64,000 bases of DNA from Ascochyta rabiei (taxonomy: Eukaryota; Ascomycota; Dothideomycetes; Pleosporales; Didymellaceae). The stretch lies in NCBI RefSeq assembly GCF_004011695.2, contig NC_082405.1, positions 992,001 through 1,056,000 of the forward strand, read 5' to 3'. Positions 34,934 to 46,685 of the stretch are shown here, in pieces (position 1 is the first letter of the stretch; the number at the start of each line of letters is the position of its first letter). The notes beneath the pieces are model-generated. The model saw only the letters and a list, made by a program, of their open reading frames with translations. It was not told where the DNA came from and ran no database searches. Position numbers and translations under genes: made by a program.

Positions 34934-36738
34934 ATGCCACTCATAATACAGCAAAAGCTGCCCGAAGAACTTTTGGATCTTGTTGTCTCTATTATTTCTC
35001 GCGACTCTCTCCGCAGCTTATGTCTTACATCCAAGACATTGAATCGACTGGCCACACCGTATTTCTACTCGAACATTTTCTTGAAAGAGACTGATCATCT
35101 TCCCGCACTCACATACCTGATCTTAACATCACCGATCCACGCCGCCCTCGTCAAATCGGTTGTTATTCCCAAAACTTGGGGAAAACTTGAAAAGCAATTT
35201 ACTGAATGGTCTTGGCCCGAAATCGAAGGCAGAGAGAGCGTATTGAAGGAGAAATATGCAACAGCCGTAGCTTGTGACAAACAGGCAAGTGAGACGTACA
35301 GGAAGATCGAGTCTGGAGCGAACGAGGATGCCATACTTGCACTACTGCTCGCCAACCTCCCAGAACTGCGGAGACTAAATATCGATTTCGGGATCTGTAA
35401 TTGACATACAGACTTTGTCTCTATGTGGCCAACAACCATGCGTGAAACCAGGTCATTCAGCGAGTCAGCACCAGCGACGAACAAGGTCGTTGTGGTCAAT
35501 ATGCCGCAAACAACGCACTCAACTCTGTTCTCGGCCCCTATTGATGTGATGGTCACAGGAGCAGAAGACAAGTATCCAAACAAGCCAATCATTTTGCGAC
35601 GTTCATCCATATGCCCAATCTTCGCTCTATATATGGATGGAGGACAGGTGATGACGAGTCCGAGCCGGATCCCGAGACCAACGTCTTCGCAAAATTGGTG
35701 TCACGCTCATGTCCAGTGGAGTATATTGAACTGCGAGCCCCAAAATTAAACATGGTCAATTTTCGGCTCTTGCTAGGCGCGACGATTCCCGGAAAGCTCA
35801 AGACCTTCAACTACGAAGTCGGCTGCACATGGGCTTGGTGTTTGACAGAGCATCCAAAAATCATGGCAAGCTTACAACTTCATCACGACACACTGGAAAG
35901 TTTAGGCCTCAGTCACGAATACTACTACCCTTATGAGATGGGTGACGAGTCTGATAAACCTTCGCCTTGCTCTTTTACTCCCTTCGTCGCTATTAAACGT
36001 CTCAAGGTCGCGCCAGTGTACGTCTGGGGCCACCTTGGCTTCACCGACAAGGCAAGATTAAAGAGCTTGGAGGCGGAAGAGATGCTATGGAAAGCGCTCC
36101 CCAGGAACCTGGAGCAACTCTAGATTGCTAGAGCCCACCACCAGGAGTTCCGTGGCAATAATTCAACTGTCAGATTTGTCCCAGAATGCCTGCTTCCAGC
36201 GCTTGACCTTGTCGTCCAGAACAAGCGTCAAGCTTTTCCCAAGCTCGCACACTTCCGGATCAAGTTGCCGCCATTGACGTGGAAGCACGAATGGTTTGAT
36301 GCCTTAGAGTCGCTGTGCAGATCAGCAGCCATGCATGGCATACAGACCACAATCATCTTGTTTGACACGTGCGACAGGTGGAGCAAACTAGCTGTCGAAC
36401 GACCATGGGGTTGGGATGAGAATGTAGACTGGGAGTCTCCTCGCTACAGTAGCAATCGAGAGTCTGCTAAAATATGGATCGTTGCAGCGGAGCAACAGGA
36501 CTTGGCTCAGGCGTTGAAAGATCTCAAGGCTCGATTTCATGAGGAGAAAGAGAGACACGAGGAAGCCAAACGTGAAATAGGCGCGCTGGGACCGCTGTGC
36601 CGGGAGTGTATGTTTTCTCCTGCGCACGATGCAGCAGCGCGGGCCGATGTCCCAGGGCTTAGACGGTTCGTCGAAGAACGTTTGCATACCAAGTCATGCT
36701 GGAAAGGATACAACAGCCGTCCCACTGTATTTACTTGA
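34934..36738 (+). pseudogene. Broken F-box/LRR-type gene (two in-frame stops and a frameshift)
   Basis: The start ATG at 34934 opens a typical F-box: LPEELLDLVVSIISRDSLRSLCLTSKTLNRLATPYFYSNIF. The frame runs to a TGA at 35402, then stays open in the same frame through DVMVTGAEDKYPNK. Around 35587-35597 (a TTTT run) the family-like reading moves to another frame (FATFIHMPNLRSIYGWRTGDD). That frame continues to a TAG at 36121, directly followed, still in frame, by IARAHHQEFRGNN and a coherent C-terminal part to 36738. No GT-AG intron of plausible length removes either stop. All three pieces read as one F-box substrate-adaptor protein of about 600 residues, so I call it a young pseudogene. Assembly or sequencing errors are the main alternative. 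Confidence 0.65.
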
Positions 36739-37346
36739 ATGTAAATTACAGAATCAGGCATCTCAAGCTAGACGATAAAGCCTCTTCATAGTCCCAGTGT
36801 TAGGCTATCTGTTGAGTTTCTTAAACTTCGCCATGCTCCTTTCCCTATGCATATTGAGTCTTTTCCGACAAACCCTCGTATCAAATACAGACAAAGTCGT
36901 TTGCTCATTCACCTTGGCAAGAATCCGTAACTTCTGCCATTGGCTCATAGATCAGCTTTTGGTAGCTCGGGTATAGTGATGTACAACTCCCCTAGATAGA
37001 TGGGCATCTGTCCGTGAGTCGTTGCAGACGAGCTCTGATTGCTTCGAGCATCCCGTGCTGGTCGCGCTCTGTACGAAGTGATCAGTACAACCTCGTGCAG
37101 GAGCCTCACTGAGACTGAAATGTTTGCGAAAAGCAGTTATGGATTGACATATGAAATGCTTATGTTGTTGCATTCGAGGGCAGCACCTAGCGATGGTCGC
37201 AGAGGCTAGCAGGGCACGTGCGCTTAGCGCGAGTTGAACCCACACCTTCGAAATTCGCTTGCGCGCGAGGTCGAGCTTTTCTCTTTGACAACCCAAGCCG
37301 GAGCAACTACCTTAGGAACTTTATCAATCACTTCCTATACGCAACG
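36739..37346. other. Intergenic, upstream of RPL30
   Basis: 3' flank of the pseudogene and promoter of RPL30. The last 60 bases before the ATG are pyrimidine-rich, as is common for ribosomal protein leaders. No other feature seen. Confidence 0.5.
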
Positions 37347-37864
37347 ATGGCCCCCAAGAAGAGCAAGAGAACCGCTGACTCCATCAACTCGCGCCTGGCG
37401 CTTGTTATGAAGTCCGGAAAGTACGTTGGACGCAACACCGCGAAAACGAGCGATATGCTGATTGCAATAGGGTCACCCTCGGTTACAAGTCCACCCTCAA
37501 GACCCTCCGCTCTGGCAAGGCCAAGCTTGTCATCATTGCCGGCAACACTCCCCCTCTCCGCAAGTCTGAGCTCGAGTACTACGCCATGTTGTCCAAGACC
37601 TCCGTCCACCACTTCTCCGGCAACAACGTACGTACACACCCCGATCCACTCTCATGGCCTCACGACGAGATACACTGAGACACCAGGTATACTCTGAGGG
37701 TTGGCTCTGAGAAGAGGTCTGAACACGACTTCGGAGAGCTGCAGACTAACGTGTCAATACAGATTGAGCTCGGTACCGCCTGCGGTAAGCTCTTCCGCTG
37801 CTCCACTATGGCCATCCTCGATGCTGGTGACTCCGACATCCTGACCACCAGCACCGAGAACTAA
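37347..37864 (+). CDS. RPL30: 60S ribosomal protein L30 (eL30)
   Basis: join(37347..37420,37471..37627,37763..37864), 110 residues. It begins [20 protein letters not shown] and continues across the 50-nt first intron as [16 protein letters not shown]. Exon 2 holds [23 protein letters not shown] and HHFSGNN. Exon 3 holds [20 protein letters not shown]. This is a full-length eL30 of the L7Ae/kink-turn binding fold in the large ribosomal subunit. Intron 2 is 135 nt, more than twice the local norm. Yeast L30 represses splicing of its own transcript; whether that occurs here cannot be read from sequence. RPL10 lies 690 bp downstream in the same orientation. Confidence 0.96.
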
Positions 37865-38554
37865 GAAGTTGCTCGAGTGTGAGGGGTCCAGATAGAATTG
37901 ATACCTACGTACAGCTTAAGTGCTGGTGCGATGATGATATCCAATGAATGACAAGAACCATGAGCCATAAAAGGCCTGCCAATTACCTCGCTTTGCTGCA
38001 TTCCTTCTGTGACTCTTACCTGCATCGAATGACTCTGAGCCTGCTTTGAAATCAGCTCAGAATGCATTTCTCGAGCGGCTGTTCGTACAACACCAGAACT
38101 GCACAATGGGAAATCGCTCCCAAACTCGCGACAACCAAATGGCGCAAGCAGCAACTGCTGTCTTTGAAGCACACAAAGCGCATGTGCCAGTGCATCATCG
38201 ACTGACAGCCTCCGGCCTTGTTCAGCGGCGACCGTTCACCCGTTCACGCGAATCATCGCCGAGTGTGGCAAAGTGCTGCTTTGAAATCGATGTCCGACTA
38301 AGCGAGCCCGCCTGCCCCGATCCGGTAAGGGCGCCCCTCGCACACTCTGGAGGAAATCGTCTTGCTCGCCCGACGACACTCTATAACTAACCCATCCAAC
38401 GAGGTACGTACGGTCTCTATAAGTACCCCAGCACGCCCGTCTGCTGGCCGAATCGTCATCGACACTCTCGAGCGACTCCCGCACGCTCCGCCGCTCCTTT
38501 GCGCTCGTCGAACACACCACTCATTGATTTCAAAGCAGGTTACCAGTCGTCACA
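37865..38554. other. Intergenic, upstream of RPL10
   Basis: Holds the 3' UTR of RPL30 and the RPL10 promoter. A CTATAAGTA element at 38417-38425 lies about 135 bp before the RPL10 ATG and is a plausible TATA box. The leader after it is rich in C and T. Confidence 0.45.
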
Positions 38555-39346
38555 ATGGCTCGCCGTCCCGCCCGTTGCTACCGCTACTGCAAGAACAAGC
38601 CCGTACGTTGTGCCAGAGAGCGCTGCCCAAGTGTGCAGCGTGCGAAGGAGGAATCGCGGACTGACAGACGTCCAGTACCCCAAGAGCAGGTTCAACCGCG
38701 GTGTACCTGATGCCAAGATCCGCATCTTCGACCTCGGTCGCAAGAAGGCCAGCGTAGACGACTTCCCTCTCTGCGTCCACCTCGTCTCCAACGAGTACGA
38801 GCAGCTGTCCTCCGAGGCTCTCGAGGCCGCCCGTATTTGCGCCAACAAGTACCTCGTCAAGATTGCCGGAAAGGAAGGTTTCCATCTCCGTGTCCGTGTC
38901 CACCCCTACCACGTCGTCCGTATCAACAAGATGTTGTCGTGCGCTGGTGCCGATAGGCTGCAGACCGGAATGCGTGGTGCTTTCGGAAAGCCTAACGGTC
39001 TCGTTGCCCGTGTCAACATTGGTCAGATCCTTCTGTCTGTCCGAACCAGGGATACTCACCGCGCCACCGCCCTCGAGGCTCTGAGGCGTTGCCAGTACAA
39101 GGTACGGAAGCGCCGTTTCAGCTGGTCATCTCGACGCACACTAACAAGACGCAGTTCCCCGGTCGCCAGAAGATCATCGTCTCCAAGAACTGGGGCTTCA
39201 CTCCCCTCAAGCGCGACGAGTACGTCGAGAAGCGCCGGGAGGGCAAGATCAGGATTGACGGTGCCTACGTCCAGTTCCTCCGCACCAAGGGTCCCCTCGA
39301 CTACAACATGCGCCGCTTCCCCGAGGCTTTCGAGCAGGAGGCTTAG
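38555..39346 (+). CDS. RPL10: 60S ribosomal protein L10 (uL16)
   Basis: join(38555..38602,38676..39101,39155..39346), 221 residues, exactly the yeast length. Exon 1 encodes only [16 protein letters not shown]. After the 73-nt intron comes [20 protein letters not shown], then the conserved loop region including [19 protein letters not shown]. After the 53-nt second intron comes [16 protein letters not shown]. All introns are phase 0. uL16 is added late to the 60S subunit, contacts the tRNA sites and is needed for release of the export factor Nmd3. Convergent with ATG9, 410 bp apart. Confidence 0.97.
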
Positions 39347-39756
39347 GTGTTTTGTTGCGAGTGAAGAGATGATGAACATGCGCTTTGGGTTATTCAAATG
39401 GGATACCGGTCATGGCGTGGTTTGCTTTCCTCTGTCATCGATCAAGGTCGGACGAGGTTTTGTCTGTAGAGATCGACCGAATACCAGCCCGACAATGACA
39501 ATGATACAACAACACACATCTCTGCTGATGTAATCATTGTATTCGTGATGTGTGCCATGTCAATCGTTTTTCTATCATCTTTAGTCTGGAACTTAGCGTA
39601 ACAGTCTTTCAAAGCGCTACAAACGTCAAACAGTACAATGTATTCTGCCAAGTACTAACAGGCATGCCAGCCCATGATGGTATCGAAACGCCACCCTACC
39701 CAATGCATGTAGGCTCATGCCAGTGCAACGCCGGTCCCATGAATGAGCGGAAACAA
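39347..39756. other. Convergent intergenic region
   Basis: 3' flanks of RPL10 (+) and ATG9 (-). No gene or repeat seen. Confidence 0.5.
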
Positions 39757-42525
39757 TCAAACTCCAACGCCAGCGCCCCTACCCTCAGCCTGCGCTTTAG
39801 AGAATTGCTGCAGCAACTGCAGTACGCCGCCCCTTCCAGCGCCAGGCGCCTCATCCTCGTCGTCGTCATCCTGCGCCAGCCTGCTCGTACGCCAACTATC
39901 CCCAATCGTGCTTTCTTCCTCGATCCTCGACCCTGGATGTCCTGTCGGGCTCACTACGTTGTGCAATCGCGACTGGTACCTCCCATGGGAAGCGCCTCGA
40001 GACGGGTTTCGTAAGGCCGAGGCCGAGGGCTGGTGCTGGGGGTCTAGGAGCATCGAGGACATGGGCTCGTCCCGTGCGGGATTGCGGGGAGTGCGGCGCT
40101 GGAGGTGCTGAGGTTGGCGGGCGGCGGGACCTCTGCTGGTGCCGCGTGCCTGAGGACCTGCATCTCCAGGTTGGGCTGACTGACTCATGTTGCCAAACGC
40201 GTTGGGGAACTGGGGTGGAGGATGAAAGGTGCTACGACCTTGGAGTCTGTTGTTGTAGCCCTTGCCATTGGAATTTGCGTATGTGTCAAGGAAGCCGTAG
40301 TAACTCGCAAGCATTTTGTTGTCCTTGGCCATGAAGTAATCTTCTCTAGGGTCCGAAGTGGGGTCGTTTGTGCGTGTGCCGCCAGGTTGGGAGGTGGGTA
40401 TGTTGTTTGTGCGGTTCTGAGTGCCCTTGTTGAAGGGGAACATGGAGTATGAACAAGTCACACCAAGACCGTCAACGACGATGGAGAACTCGCGGAAGAA
40501 GTCGACGATACGCTCGCTGCAATTCGGTAGACGGAAAATGAGGAGGAAGGGAGTGATGACCATGCTTAAAATCTCCTCGGCAAAGATGAGGATCTTGGGT
40601 TGGTAGAGTTTCGCAAATTCGGTGCGGACTTCGTCGGTGTGCAGGCGGTCAGTCCAGGACTCGGGCTCGTAGCGCGTGTGATAGATGACATGGCCAAGAT
40701 AGAACGCTGGGTCCGAAATCTGGTCTTCCTGGGGGCTGCTCCCTCTAGCAGAACGGTAGACAGCTGTGAAAACACCGATCCAGAAGATTGCTGTCTTTCC
40801 AGGCGTGATCTCGAAGGTGAGAAACTGCTCAGAGTCGAGAAGAGTTAGTGCCACCAGCACAAAAGCAAATGCTCCAGTGATGAATGCTATGAATGAAGAT
40901 ATTTGCTCTGTTTTGTCTTTAGGGAACTGTGCGAGGTACATGTTAGCATAGGGCTGTGCCATCTTGTGACGGCGCTCGAAAAGGTGAGGCAGTTCGTTGA
41001 ACTCGCGGAATTTCCATTGCGCGAAATGTGTAAAATCGCGGTTGCTCAACTGGCCGGGGTCTTTGTGGTATTCCTGTCTCCGTCAGCTATTGAACCTCAC
41101 ACTTTTGTTGGACAAACTTACTGCGAAATATTTGAACAGATACGATGCCAATACAAACACCACTGCAAATGGAGCACAGACCACACTGATCAGTCCAACA
41201 CCCATCAACCGAGTTCTCAGTCTCTTTACAAGCTCTCGGCGATTGCGCTCCTTGAGAAATTCGGGATTGAACTGCCCATTCTTGCCACTGAAGACAAATT
41301 CAAGGATCGCGAGTTCTACGTGCCAGCGAGTAGTCTCGGAGAAGATGTACCTATTCCCCAAGAATGGGATGGGCACTGTTACGTCGAGGACCTCCTTGTT
41401 AAAGAGGGCGATGAGGTAGTTCTCGCGCCGCATGAGGCGACTGGCAATATCGATAGCGTCCAGACGCTGTCGGCTTTTCGAATCAAGCAGCTTCCGGGTT
41501 TCTGGTGACAGGTTCGATGCGGTAGCGAGGTTCAAATCGCGCAATGCCATGATACGACTGACGACTTGCTGCCACTCCACGGTCTGGATGTCACGGTCGG
41601 GGATGTCGAGCAGATGGTGGTAGAAGTCATGCATAGCCCGAAGTCTTGGTATGTCTGTGACCATTGTGTAGAAGGAGTAGATCCAGTAGCTAGAAAATAT
41701 CCAAATAGCAAAGATCCAAAAGCCGTGTATTCTGGAGGTACACTTGGGGACTAGCACCTCGCTCGTCTTATGACTCTGGGAGAGCTTGGAGTAGTCGATA
41801 CACCAGCCCATGAAAGTCATGAAGCCTACTACGAATGCAGACTGCAAAAGGGTCAGGATTCGTTTCAGCAGCATGGAGTAGATGCCGTGGCCGCGGTAGT
41901 ATTCATAGACATCCTTCATGTATGTGTCCAGGTCTGTCTGATTGACCCACATCCACAGTGCCTTTTCCTTTGGGTTGATGTTGAAGTGGGCTGCTCTCGC
42001 CCAGGTGCTTGCTGGAGCTCCAGCCATATCGGCATGCAGTTGCTGCTGTCTTTGTGTTGTATTCCACTGCGCTCGTGTCTGGCGCGTCGACGGGCCAGGT
42101 ACGGGAGGTGGCAGGCCGTCTGTGCGCCGTGTTGCATGGGGCGATAAAGGGCCTCCTTCGAGTAGCAGAGACTGCGGAACATCGTCATCATCGTCTAGTG
42201 GCAGAGGGCGGGCTGGGCCGGGCTGTTTCCATCCAGCTGCTCGGTTCGCTGTGTTGATGCCTGGAGGCGCGTTCGGCTTCCGTCTTGCTTCAGGAGAAAC
42301 AGCGCGACTGTCAGTGGTCATCTGACTGCCGGAGGCTTCCTCTAGCAGATGTTCCAAGTCCTGTGGCTCAAAGTAGGCCCCGAAGTTCTCCTCGTCTATG
42401 TCCATGTCGCGCTGTCCGTCTGTTGAAGCAGAGCTTCGGCGCGGCTGAGGGTTCAAGGGGTCGTCTTCGAATGGCTCGTCGGTCGCTGAGGGTAGAAACC
42501 TGGAAAGCAAATTCGAGGCCATCAT
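39757..42525 (-). CDS. ATG9: Autophagy-related lipid scramblase Atg9
   Basis: complement(join(39757..41073,41122..42525)), 906 residues, one 48-nt intron in phase 0. An acidic, Pro-rich cytosolic N-terminus (~200 residues) is followed by the conserved membrane core: KEKALWMWVNQTDLDTYMKDVYEYYRG-like start, membrane helices (FVVGFMTFMGWCIDY; FAIWIFSSYWIYSF), FLGNRYIFSETTRWH, RRELVKRLRTRLMGVG, then ARFKFREFNELPH-like and SFIAFITGAFAFVLVALTLL segments. The Pro/Arg-rich C-terminal tail has an Asp/Glu stretch near the end. Atg9 is carried by Golgi-derived vesicles that seed the autophagosome membrane. It starts ATGATG; either ATG may be used. It shares a 334-bp divergent promoter with COG6. Confidence 0.96.
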
Positions 42526-42859
42526 GCTGAACCTCCTGCGACACGTTCGGGCAGGAGGCGGGGTGCGTGGCCGTGCTGCGGCGTCTAGGTGACGGTATGG
42601 TCAGAGGGTCGGTTCTGTGTTACCCAGCAGATCAACCTCAGCTCCATGAAGGTGAGGATTTCTCAGTCTATGAATATGCCGGCGTGACAGAAGAGAAGTA
42701 TTGCGACAGCAGCTGTCATGTGGGAGCTCTTGGGAGGTGATGCAGTGCAGGTGACGCGGTAGCTCCCACCACCGATATCGATAAGCTTCGGCTAGACCTT
42801 CCGTCCGTTCTGTTTGCCCAATGTGTACACTTGTGCTGTCCACCATACGTTCAACAACC
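42526..42859. other. Bidirectional promoter region of ATG9 and COG6
   Basis: Only 334 bp separate the two start codons, so the promoters must overlap. No clear TATA box or known factor site seen. Confidence 0.6.
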
Positions 42860-44991
42860 ATGTCGACGAGTTATTTTCAGGAGCGTAGCACTCCCGCATC
42901 ACAGACTGGCATGTCTCCTGCTTCACCTCAGGTAGGAGCAGGTTCACGAGGAGTCAATGCACTCTCCAGTCGAATTACCAGCGTCCTGTCTGCTTCGTAC
43001 GCAGATTTGGAGATTCGAGGGGCTCTGGAAACCATAGATGAGCGCAATATCCAAAACACAGCGGAGACCAGACGACAGATCCGACTCGATGTCCAGAAGG
43101 ACGTGATCGAGTGTAATGGCGAGATTGTCAAAGACTTTGGGCAGGTTGCGGAGGTTCGTTTTGCCTCGTGAACATTGCGTGCTGTTATACTGAGTAAATG
43201 TAGCAACTAAGGCGTATTGGTGCAGCCATCACCAGCTTGAACAGCTCCTGTGCTGATATGCGTGCACACATTTCCACTGCAGCCCGCGAGACTGGCCCTG
43301 TTCTGGAAGAAGCTACAAGCCTCATCAATCAGAGGAAACAGATCGAGACGAAGCATCAGATCCTGAACGCTTTCAGCTCGCACTTCCGAATTACCGAAGA
43401 GCAGGCCACTGTCTTGACATCGACTGCAGAGCCGGTAAATGAAGAGTTCTTCCAGGTCTTGACACGTGTGAAGAAGATCCATCACGACTGTCAGGTACTG
43501 CTGGGGACTGAAGACCAACGACTAGGCCTGGAAATCCTAGAGCAGAGCTCCAAGCAGCTCAATGGAGCGTTCCAGAAGCTATATCGCTGGATACAGCACG
43601 AATTCAAGACTTTGGACTTGGAGAACCCCCAGATCAGCGCGTCTGTACGTCGGTCGTTGCGAGTCCTCGCAGAACGGCCCACCTTGTTCCAGAGCTGCCT
43701 CGATTCTTTTGCCGAAGCACGAGAGGCAATCCTGTCCGATTCTTTCCACGCGGCCCTGACTGGCTCCAATTCGGGCACGTCGCACATTGCCACTAAGCCC
43801 ATCGAATTCTACGCGCATGATCCGTTGCGTTACGTCGGTGATATGCTCGCTTGGGCGCATTCGGCCACCGTATCTGAGAGGGAAGCCTTGGAAGTCCTCT
43901 TCGTTTCTGACGGCGATGAGATCAGCCGCTCGATACAGGCCGGGTTAGAGAGCGAGCCGTGGCTCAAAGGCGAAGGCGAGCAGGAAGTGTTCGATGGCAA
44001 GAAGGCCTTGAACCAGCTGGTCAGTCGTGATTTGACGGGCGTTGCGCGACTTTTGCGGCAGAAGACCGAGCAGGTCATCCAGAGCCACGAAGATGCAACG
44101 CTCGCCTACAAGATCGCGAACCTGATCGGCTTCTACAAAGGCACATTCCTCAAGCTACTCGGTCAAGATTCGGATGTTCTGGCCCTGTTCGACACTCTGC
44201 AAGCCTCGGCGATGCGTCAATTCCGTGCCAACATGCGCGATCATGTTGCTACTGTTCAAAGCGAGCTGGCAGTCGCACCCGCCGACCTCTCCCCTCCCGA
44301 CTTCCTGGAAGAAGCCTTGCAAACCCTCAAAGTGCTGGCCAAGAGCTACGATACCTCTGTAACAGCTCTGAACGAGTCGAGTAGCGACTTCGAAGCCGTG
44401 CTAGCCGAAGCCCTCGATCCCTTCCTCGGCGGCTGCGTGAACCTCCAAAAGGGCATGGAGCAGCCCAACGGCGCCATCTTCGCCATCAACTGCCTCCTCG
44501 CTGTGAAGGAAGCACTCTCGGGATTCAAATTCGCTGCAGAGCGAGTTGCCGAGATGGGCGAGACAATCGACGAACACGTCGCTGCTCTCGTGGACTACCA
44601 ACACCAGTACCTGATCCACGAGTCCGGCCTCATCACGCTACACGAAGCACTCTCCGCCGTTAGCGATGCGCCAGAGAGCCTTGGGACGATCCCGCAACTC
44701 GCCGCTTTCAAGCCCGAGGCCCTGGTCTCCACCAGCCAGCAGCTCGACGAGTTCTTACCCTCGGCGCTCATCGACGCTGCAGAGAACCTGAAGCTGCTTC
44801 GCAACAGGACGACGGTGCAACAAGTCACCGAGGAGGCGGCGGCCAAGTTCTGCGAGGACTTTGAGTTTGTGGAGCGCAAGATCGTGGCGGCGGACGAGCT
44901 ACTGTACGACGAAGATGATGAAGAGGCGGAGCCGGGGCTTAGGGATTTGTTCCCTCGCACGAGTGGTGAGATTAGAGTGTTGCTCAGCTAG
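42860..44991 (+). CDS. COG6: Conserved oligomeric Golgi complex subunit 6
   Basis: join(42860..43153,43204..44991), 693 residues. The 50-nt intron (donor GTTCGT, slightly unusual) restores [21 protein letters not shown], a continuous coiled-coil typical of Cog6. The N-terminal ~150 residues are coiled coil. The middle contains the hallmark [21 protein letters not shown] and [10 protein letters not shown]. The C-terminal helical region runs to [17 protein letters not shown] is the eight-subunit tether for retrograde intra-Golgi vesicles; Cog6 belongs to lobe B. Convergent with NIF3 (171 bp between stops). Confidence 0.95.
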
Positions 44992-45162
44992 ACCATCTGA
45001 ACGTGTAGCGCGTGGCGTGTCCCGTGAATACATTTGAGAGTGATTGAGTCTTGAATCGCACTCTTGTGACATGAACAGTGCAGCGGTCTTTCATTCATGA
45101 CTACCCAGTTTTGCAAGGCTGTGTCTCCACCTATCCACCACCGCAGCGTCCACGTCCTCTAG

Positions 45163-46390
45163 TCATGAATCCTCTTCCGCATCGCCCTTCAGCACCACGA
45201 TCCCATACGGATCCCTGTCCACCTGACTAACCGCGACCTCGAAGCCATCGTCCGCCAACGCCTCCTCCAGCGACTCATCGCCCTTGTCCTCGTCCCGCAC
45301 CGCCTGCCACTCGCCCTCAATCGTGTCCTCCAACTGCTCGCGCAGCACCTCAGCCAGGAACCCGCGCTCGGAATTGCTGTGGAACAGACTAATGACCACC
45401 TGGCCCTTCTCAATCGCCGCCAGCGCTTCGTGGTGGCTCATCTCCCCCGTGAACAGCAGATCGACGTCCAGATTCGCTAGCAGCGAGCCCCCGGAACCGG
45501 CGCAGATGCCGACGCTGCGGATCTTGATGTCGGCAATAGTGGCGTCCTGTGGAATTGCAATCGGGAAGCCTTTGGGATTGTTGAGACCTTTGCCTATTCG
45601 GTCCAGCAGCGTGGGGAGGGCTTGGGCGTCGTGGAACTCCACGATGCGACCCATACCTGCGCCGGGATGGGTTTTGATCTCAGGAGACTGGGGCACGACG
45701 GGGCGGCGCGTGTGCGGGATTGATGTTGTTTTGGGCGGGTCCTTGGAGAGACGGAGGGTGGTCTGGCTGGGGTGGTGCTGCAGTTGGAAGGTGGGTCGCT
45801 GGACGGACAGTGTCGCCGCTCCCTTCTGTACAAAGGAATCGTGTGAGCCTTCGGTTTGGAGTGCTGGCGTCACGGCGGCGGAGGGAGAGGCGTCGTAGGA
45901 TGTTTTTGTGCCTGTTACGATGTCGGCCAGCCAGTCTCCCAGCCCGCCGGGCGCGGCGTCAACGGCGGTGTGGGGGCTGTAGACGCTGATTCCATGGCTT
46001 GCGAGGCGAAGGAGGGTCTGTTGTTGCGAGTTTGCGAGGGTGAGGGACTTGAGGCCTCGGAATATGATGGGGTGGTAGGCGATCACGATGGACGAGTTTA
46101 GGGCAATGGCCTCGTCGGCGACAGCTCTGGTGAGGTCGATTGTGAGGAGGACCGTGTTCGACTGGCGACGCGAAGGGACAAAGGGAGCCTCGAGCAGCAG
46201 TCCGGTGTTGTCCCAGGCGTTGTCTGCAAGGGCCTTGGGGTAGCTGTGGGCGTAAGCTAAGAACACGCGAGCCGACATTTGAGACTTGCAGCTTTTGCAT
46301 GGCCCTCACTACGGCCCGCGAGAATGGCGCAGAGCTGGTGTTTGCACTCATCATGGCAGCAAAAGAGCGTCTCAGTGTCGGAAAGAACAT
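45163..46390 (-). CDS. NIF3: NIF3-family (YbgI/DUF34) metal-binding protein
   Basis: complement(join(45163..46243,46290..46390)), 393 residues. The gene needs a GC-AG intron of 46 nt (46244-46289, donor GCAAGT), which yields SRAVVRAMQKLYPKALADNAWDNTG, the conserved NIF3 beginning. Reading from the downstream ATG at 46278 would lose this. Family motifs: DNAWDNTGLL, IVIAYHPIIF, YSPHTAVDAAPGG, then GEMSHHEALA and LFHSNSERG; these His/Glu/Asp residues form the dinuclear metal site of the family. The first residues (MFFPTLRRSFAAMM) resemble a weak mitochondrial presequence. The true reaction of the family is not settled (annotated as GTP cyclohydrolase I type 2-like). It is head to head with a BolA gene. 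Confidence 0.9.
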
Positions 46391-46685
46391 GCAGTCAGTC
46401 CCAAGTTGTGATGGCAGGCAGCTGTGATGCTCGGGCTACCTGCACACATGGCTGTCAGTACCAAGTAGCTGGCCCTGCATGTACATCCAGCCCTGCTAGC
46501 GTCTCTTCCATGCATGACAGAAACATACCTGAGTGCCTCGATTGCACCTCGAGAAGCTCGAACAAAGAGTCGCAGATGCAGCGCGACGCCCGTGTTCCCC
46601 TCCCCTCTCGATAACCCTTGTCGCGTTCCAGCGCTACGTCACAAGAGACCCCGGCTTGCCTTATCAGATCCGAAGATAAAGGCCC

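Noticed and set aside
35402..35416. A 15-nt GTAATT...CAG segment as an intron that removes the first stop of the F-box gene
   Set aside because: Far shorter than any spliceable intron, and it would not fix the later frameshift and TAG.
37628..37762. C/D-box snoRNA in RPL30 intron 2
   Set aside because: CTGA words occur, but no RTGATGA C box is present.
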